NCBI GenBank assembly: GCA_949128115.1
Contig: OX421968.1
Location: forward strand, 868,001 to 932,000
Length of the DNA: 64,000 nt
Direction: 5' to 3'
From: Anaspis maculata
Taxonomy: Eukaryota > Arthropoda > Insecta > Coleoptera > Scraptiidae
Shown here: positions 58,930 to 64,000 of the stretch, in pieces
Numbering within the stretch: position 1 is the stretch's first letter
Layout: every line of letters begins with the position of its first letter
Notes under the pieces: generated by a model
Databases searched by the model: none
Seen by the model: only the letters and a program-made list of their open reading frames with translations
What the model was told of the DNA's origin: nothing
Position numbers and translations under genes: made by a program

Positions 58930-59165
58930 TTCGATAGAGACCATTTCAGCAAATTTGGGTTCAACTGTTCAACAAACCTGAACAAAATCGGTTCAACGGT
59001 TCGGTTCAAAAGTTAGGTGAAAAAATCGATCTTAAATATTCAACTTGAACACCCAGCAACTTTTCAACGGAACATTTTTGGACATCGAAGTTATAGTTTT
59101 TCCTGGTCCATTTTTGATGGCGAATCTCCCCTAGAAATTTGTAACCATAATTGCGAAACACCCTA
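58930..59165 (+). repeat. Dispersed repeat shared with 47740-47988
   Basis: Same order of blocks as the 47.7-kb copy (CGATAGAGACC to AATTGCGAAACA), ending AACACCCTATA, a degraded form of the CACCCTGTA end. Confidence 0.65.
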
Positions 59166-59988
59166 TACATATATTGTACGAGTCAATTGTTGCGATGGTA
59201 TGCGATGGTGAAATGGCTACTGTTTGTTAAATGCGGATGATTCACTGGTCCATGTAAAATATTTTATCCAGCTTTATGAGTAACTTCAGTTCGTATGTCT
59301 AGCGGGAATCCGCAAATCTGATGACGTTGTTTATACGTCTTCTCTAGGTTTGAGAAACATCACTATGAATTAAGTCAAATTCAAAGGTATAGGATAGGCA
59401 TTGAGAACAGATGTGCGTCTGTTTTGTTTTTGGTTTTCAGGCTTATTTTTCGATTTTTAGAGGGATATCGTTCAGCATTGATTCCTGATCAAATAGATAA
59501 AAGTTTACCTGAGCAGGGTTATTAAACTATAACCTTGACCTTGAATATTTACGCGTGTAGTAGTCCGGGTGTTCAAACTTAGAAGCGATGCGATGACGGT
59601 TTCTGCTGATAGAATATTTTACTTCATGCGCCAAATTTCATTACTGGAGAATTGGAACTGATTCATGTAAAAATAAGGCTTCTGCTAGAGAGAATAAGTT
59701 AATATAGATAGATATTCCAGTCAAGGGCAACAGCTAGTTGCTATTGGTCAAAACTAGCTTTATAGGACAGGTCGTTTTCCGGCGTTTTCAGTTCTGCCTG
59801 CACTCGTATCATGCACAATATTTTTAGACACAGCAATTAGGCGACAAGCGCATTTAGTTTTTACTGTGGAAAAAAAACTTGTACATAGCTGATTATAGTC
59901 TCCTACTTTGTCGAGATGGAAATGGATTCATAACAAAATAATATAAAAAGGAAAATCTATTTAACATAAATTGTGATAGTGCGTTTTT

Positions 59989-59998
59989 TTACCTTAGT
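59989..59998 (-). other. Predicted splice donor of the grh exon
   Basis: On the minus strand CTAAG|GTAAAAAAAC; the GT pairs with positions 59992-59991. The conserved coding signal stops here, and the frame meets a stop codon one codon later. Confidence 0.75.
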
Positions 59999-60804
59999 CC
60001 AGTGACGGGCACTCCTTCCTCATCTGCCATCTCCGACGAGAGCACCAGTACAGTGGGGACTTGTGCCTGGGGATACTGCAGGAGACCCTGACCGTTTCCT
60101 TGGAGTACGACCGAAACCGTCCCTGGGGGGCTGCCTGCCGCGCCGTCGCCGCCCCCCGGTATCACACCGCCGTTTGTTTCGATCAGTCCTTCCGCGATAT
60201 GTTGGCCGTGAATCTGATGGGCGCTCAGATTGTTGATTGTAATCTCGCCCGGATTATCTGTCGAATATATTTCGAGGCTCTTCTGGTCGAAGGCCGTCGT
60301 ATAGATTACGGTTTTGTTACCGTCTTCGTAGATGAGGTCTATTGGAGTGTCGTTTTTGTCCGGCATGGCTTGAGCGTACAGTTCGTCCTTGTCGTACATG
60401 ACTTCCGTTTTGACTTGAGCATAAAGGGGCGCACGTCCCATGGCACTTTCTTCATCCATTTCTTTTTTGAGCTCGATGACGTTGACAGGGGTCATCGTGG
60501 CAAGCATCGCGGGCGATTCGGGTGCGTCCTGCAATGGCGACCGTTCAGCAGGAGACGCTTGAGGAGGCGGCGGAGACATCATGCTGCCGTCAGTTTCGAG
60601 AGACGGAGACGAATTCAGTGGCATGTCCTCCATGTTTCTTCGGGTCATTATGGCGTGTGTATATAAGGATGAAGTGGAATGTATGGCGTATCACAGTTTA
60701 CTTTTTTTTAATAATTGCACTTTCCTACGTATCTTAATGTCCGATATTATGGCACTTTTAAATGGCTGATTTGCGGAACTGCAACCCGACCAGTGGACCA
60801 TCAG
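59993..60804 (-). CDS. grh: grainyhead, first coding exon (N-terminal region)
   Basis: The ATG at 60648 opens a 218-codon segment (plus two bases) preceded by an in-frame TGA at 60691-60693. The exon ends at 59993 with donor AAG|GTAAAA (phase 2); reading on gives an immediate stop. A good acceptor (TTTTTCATTTGCAG) at 60805 suggests the exon starts at 60804, so 60649-60804 is 5' UTR. Residues 49-60 (LATMTPVNVIEL) and 102-130 (PIDLIYEDG..KTVIYTT.FDQKSLEIYS) match N-terminal blocks of insect Grainyhead, from memory. The rest is acidic and proline/glycine-rich, fitting an activation region. The CP2-type DNA-binding and dimerisation domains are not in the window; they must lie beyond position 1 or in unrecognised exons. 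Grainyhead is a nuclear activator controlling epidermal and cuticle genes. Exon borders are predicted. Confidence 0.88.
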
Positions 60805-60822
60805 CTGCAAATGAAAAACAAA
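60805..60822 (-). other. Predicted splice acceptor upstream of the grh exon
   Basis: The minus strand reads TTTGTTTTTCATTTGCAG just before CTGATGG, a strong pyrimidine tract plus CAG. It implies at least one further 5' exon to the right of 60822. Confidence 0.55.
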
Positions 60823-61317
60823 CATACTTGAAACAATTCTATTGTTCGCCCCAAAAAGGTTAGATATAGTATAGACATGGTAATCTGCTCCATCTTGTTC
60901 AAATATGTGAAACAGTAGTACTACGTCTGGGATTGAGACGATTCATGTTTACTACAAGTACCGGTTTAGATCAGGTCTATTATTTTGGAAGATCCAAAAA
61001 AGTCCGGTTGTTGACGAACGAGAAGAGGAAGGACTTATAGCTGGAGGCGCTACGGAGGAGGCAGACGCCCATGTCCCGTAACCTGTAACCCGTAACCCGT
61101 AAGCAACGGCGGACCAGACGGTAGTAAACCGGAACCTCCACGTGCCAGAGTTGTGCCTGAGATCTGGTTTGACTGCCATATGGAAACCGCTCAGGCCGCT
61201 TCGAAGCTCGGAAGAATCTCCCTGCATCATGACGATGCTGGATGCCGCCGGCCGAAAGTATACGTTCGCATCTAGTATGTACTTCGTCGCACTTCACGTG
61301 GCAAAGGGGGTGGCTTG

Positions 61318-61325
61318 AACCGGTT
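61318..61325. promoter_or_regulatory. Perfect Grainyhead consensus site AACCGGTT
   Basis: The palindromic octamer AACCGGTT is the known optimal site of the Grainyhead/CP2 family. It lies 670 bp upstream of the grh start codon. A second partial site, ACCGGTTT, is at 60959-60966. One exact octamer per window is about what chance predicts, so regulatory function is only a possibility. Confidence 0.3.
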
Positions 61326-61730
61326 CCCCACTTTCCTTTAGATATAACTGTATACATACAAGTATGTTTCTTATTTGTGCTTACCCTGATTCTAATCCCG
61401 AATTATTTTTTGATTCTGACATGGTTCAGAGAGACAATATCAGCTGTATATCAAAAACCGCGCTCTACATATACCTACATCGAAAGTAATATAAAGTAAG
61501 TGGTGAAGACGCTGGACACTGCTGATAGTGTATTCGCTACGAGAGTTATTGTGGTCTGCAAACGCATGTTTTTGCTTGTCGAGGATCTTTTTGCGTCAGA
61601 AAGCTTAGGATTATTGTCACAGACACTTTTTTTTTATTTGTACTACTAGGCGTCAAGTACACCAAACAGTTATTAATCTATTTTTGAATCGCGATGTCGA
61701 TTTTCTAGTAGAAAAAATCCTACATAATAC

Positions 61731-61850
61731 ATAAACCACGCTTGAGAAAACCATTGTAGCTTCAGCGCCTTATATCTGTTAGCTGCGCTTCGGGATTTAA
61801 TCTGGCGCCCCAGCTATAATAATACTTTCTCAACTATGCCGTAGTAATAG
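61731..61850. repeat. Decayed end of the 7369 foldback family
   Basis: ATAAACCACGCTTGAGAAAA, CGGGATTTAATCTGGCGCCC and GCTATAATAATACTTTCTCAA follow the order seen at 8521-8640 with many changes. Only one arm is present. Confidence 0.5.
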
Positions 61851-62041
61851 CAGGTTCAATTGTTTTCTACTCATCGGCCTTTGTCGGTCATAGGAGTTTC
61901 AATTTCATCATATCTATGTACATTGTGCAAATCATGTAAGTTTCTCAAGGCTATTTCTTCGGGTTCTGGCATTGAGATTTGAACTTCGTCTCATAACACG
62001 ACAGAAGACTCTACTTAATTCTCGCCCTCGGGACAGACTTA

Positions 62042-62639
62042 TACAGGGTGTTTCGGTGACCTTGCATAATACTTCGGGAGGTGATTCCTCTCAAAAAGAT
62101 TAGTCGAAAAGTAGGAGTGATATTTTTTCCTAAAGTGATTCCTAAAGGAGTTACAGCCCCCCAAAGGTACGCAGTAAAACAAAGTTTTCAATTATTTGCT
62201 GGAAAACCGTCAAAGGTAGGAAATTCACATTTAGTCTAGTGAAGTTTCTCAACAGTGCAAATGTACATGCCATGTTTTAAACAAATCTGACGTGTGGTAG
62301 TGAGTGAAATTAGAGGAGATGGGGATTATGTTGAAAATTGTTCTAGACACGTTCGTGCTTTTTCACTCTCACTTCAGAACGGTGCATTCTACAGAAAAGA
62401 TGTAAGAGGAATAAAAGATTTGGATTGAACGAGTCTATCAAAAATATTGAATTTGAAGCTTGTACCTTTGACAGTTCTTGAGCAAATAATTGAAAACTTA
62501 GTTGCACTTGGCACCTTTGAGAGGCTGTAACTCCCTCAGGGAGCACTTGAGGAAAAAATTTCACTCTCACTTTTCGACTCATTTTTCTGAGAGGAATCAC
62601 CTCCCGAAGTATTTTGCAAAGTCACTGAAACACCCTGTA
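62042..62639. mobile_element. 598-bp foldback with TACAGGGTGTTTCGGTGAC ends
   Basis: The left end TACAGGGTGTTTCGGTGACC and the segment with ACTTCGGGAGGTGATTCCTC are mirrored at the right, ending CACCCTGTA at 62639. TA lies on both outer sides. The arms are moderately diverged towards the centre (both contain TTTTCAATTATTTGCT or its complement). No coding capacity. Confidence 0.82.
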
Positions 62640-62744
62640 TACATGGGTTTCGACCTGTACGTGATGAATTCAAATGAAAACAATAATAAAAATAAAAAGA
62701 ATAATGATGAATCGAGAAGTGGCTTATTGACAAGGCAGAAACAC

Positions 62745-62819
62745 AAACTACAGCGGGAATCGATCCCGTCACATCCACACCGCAGGCAGGTATACTGACT
62801 CCCTATGGGCCATGGGGCC
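62745..62819 (-). mobile_element. tRNA-derived SINE head, copy 2
   Basis: On the minus strand GGCCCCATGGCCCATAGGG.. with the shared CCTGCCTGCGGTG core and GGGATCGATTCCCG as B-box. Same family as 31407-31478. The body runs to the left towards an AATAATAAAAATAAAAAG-rich tail near 62680. Confidence 0.65.
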
Positions 62820-64000
62820 GTCTAGGTATCAGATCACGAGTAGCCAAAGCCAAAACCCATTTTTGCCGAATCTCTCACGGCCATGTTCATCTTATTCTGA
62901 TGATCCCGTTTGTTTTGGGAATAATACACCTTTCACCTACTAAAATTTTAGTTTTATATAGGTACATACGCTTCTAGCTTCTATCTCACTGTTCTCCCAT
63001 ATCATTTGGCATGCCTATATGTATACATATCAGACACTTTCATACAAGTATAAATAATCTCTAATTTGAAATTCATGTGTTGCCGCCGATCGCGATTGGT
63101 TAAGTCGCGACCGTAAACCGTGATTGGTCAAGTACGTACGATATTATGGGCGTGAACAGTTTCCGTGGTGATTTTTTGATTTTGGTCGTAAATGGCGCCA
63201 TCGACATTGATCGGTGGAACTGGGATCTGTCAGGCTCAGGATAGATGCCGAGCGGCCGTGTATCGTATCGTGGCTGGCGTCTTCAATAATGGGGAAGTAC
63301 GGTAAGCTAGTAGGAATCAGTATATTACGTTAAAGGGGAACGGAAGGGCACAGCTTTGCGTCCACAGCCACCATGAACAGACGAACAGGTATGATGAGTA
63401 TCTAAACTAGTAGGGGGGCGTACCAGGTCGCCATTCAAGATCAAGTGTGAGCAGTAGTTGATGAACAGGTCTGCCGGCTCCCGGATAACAGGTACTATTG
63501 TAATCGGCCGATGTTCAGCCACCACGCTGCACAAAACGCGTGAGTCCGGTGTTGTACCCCTGTCGAGATTTAACTCTGGCTCAACGAGCAAGCAAGCAGC
63601 TGAGTGCGAATGCTAGTAGGGTTTGAATGCTTAAAGCACCGAGTATCGTGTATGTGTGCGTTTGTTTTGTGTGTGTGTGTGTGTGTTTACCTAGGCTTGC
63701 GTACGGCGGTTCTTAGACTTCGGTGATGGATTCCAAATGAAGAAATGGTCACAGAACCGCACTTTTACACGACACACTGCCCCAGAGGTTCGTGGCCACC
63801 ACGTTCTGATAACATGCTTTTGCAGTTCGGGGCCGGATTCAATCACATGCTAGCGTCTACAGGTGTTTCGAACTAATACTCTACTGACTGTTAGTTGCGG
63901 CAGCTCAAAGCCAATCGAATGTGAAGAACATCTCCGCTCCTCAGCTGACTTTCTATCCTTCTTGGTGCTGATGGAAGGAGACTGCCGAGCCAAGACTTGT
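62820..64000. other. More GC-rich flank, possible grh 5' region
   Basis: The GC content rises and CpG dinucleotides become more frequent between about 63080 and 63960. Two CCAAT-type motifs (ATTGGT at 63094 and 63123, which read ACCAAT on the minus strand) lie close together. A GT microsatellite is at 63668-63690. A minus-strand frame at 63325-63591 has no recognisable domain. It may hold an upstream exon or promoter of grh, but nothing decisive is visible. Confidence 0.3.

Larger units (their letters stand above)
60823..62040. other. grh upstream flank/intron, no obvious transposon
   Basis: No foldback, LINE or SINE could be recognised except a short decayed piece at 61731-61850. There are GC-richer parts near 61020-61320 with a small CCGTAAC-type repeat (61077-61104). 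The frames present have no domain signal. Confidence 0.45.

Noticed and set aside
60655..60670. TATA-like motif directly before the grh ATG
   Set aside because: On the minus strand it lies only about 15 bases before the start codon, too close for a promoter with a leader, and an acceptor site upstream suggests that the exon is internal.
63325..63591. 88-codon minus-strand frame upstream of grh
   Set aside because: No domain and unremarkable composition. An upstream grh exon here cannot be excluded but is not supported.

Overview
This is nuclear DNA of an insect or a close arthropod relative; I cannot fix the order. It is AT-rich, intron-like and dominated by transposon remnants: BEL/Pao, non-LTR, mariner, hAT-like and PIF/Harbinger-like MITEs, tRNA-derived SINEs, and above all long palindromic foldback elements. 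There are no bacterial-style operons, CRISPR arrays or functional RNA genes. The one cellular gene I recognise is grainyhead (grh). Its first coding exon lies on the minus strand near 59993-60804, recognised by conserved N-terminal blocks (LATMTPVNVIEL and IDLIYEDG..KTVIYTT.FDQKSLEIYS). Its splice donor points leftwards, so most or all of 1-59992 may be grh intron. No other grh exon was found here.

Layout. 1-4430: a palindrome, a frameshifted LINE and decayed repeats. 5460-9510: five foldback-type structures in a row. 10915-12907: a 2-kb foldback. 13096-20598: a complete BEL/Pao LTR retrotransposon on the minus strand with 968-bp LTRs, CTATA target duplication and one open Gag-Pol reading frame; its LTRs differ only in two homopolymer runs, so it inserted recently. 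20769-21900: two MITE-like elements. 24050-27990: a 5'-truncated LINE split by a 1,079-bp palindrome that duplicated TA on insertion. 28430-32540: SINEs, a mariner remnant and a foldback. 33849-36167: a 2.3-kb palindrome. 36852-39364: a hAT-like MITE, a microsatellite-bearing repeat and another foldback. 41270-42330: a tandem repeat of unknown nature. 45081-48934: three foldbacks, one carrying a hAT-like MITE with perfect 8-bp duplication. 49689-53500: a second 1.08-kb palindrome and several LINE pieces, two of them interrupted by small DNA elements whose removal restores the interrupted sequence. 53500-59170: repeats and foldbacks. 59170-62040: the transposon-poor grh exon and its upstream flank. 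62042-64000: one foldback, one SINE and a more GC-rich flank.

The most unusual thing is the density of long inverted-repeat elements. By my spans they cover about 19 kb, roughly 30 percent of the window. Several unrelated arms share the short end TACAGGGTG...CACCCTGTA. Transcribed in the grh pre-mRNA, they could form long hairpins. All functional statements beyond sequence motifs are inference; no alignment or database search was run.
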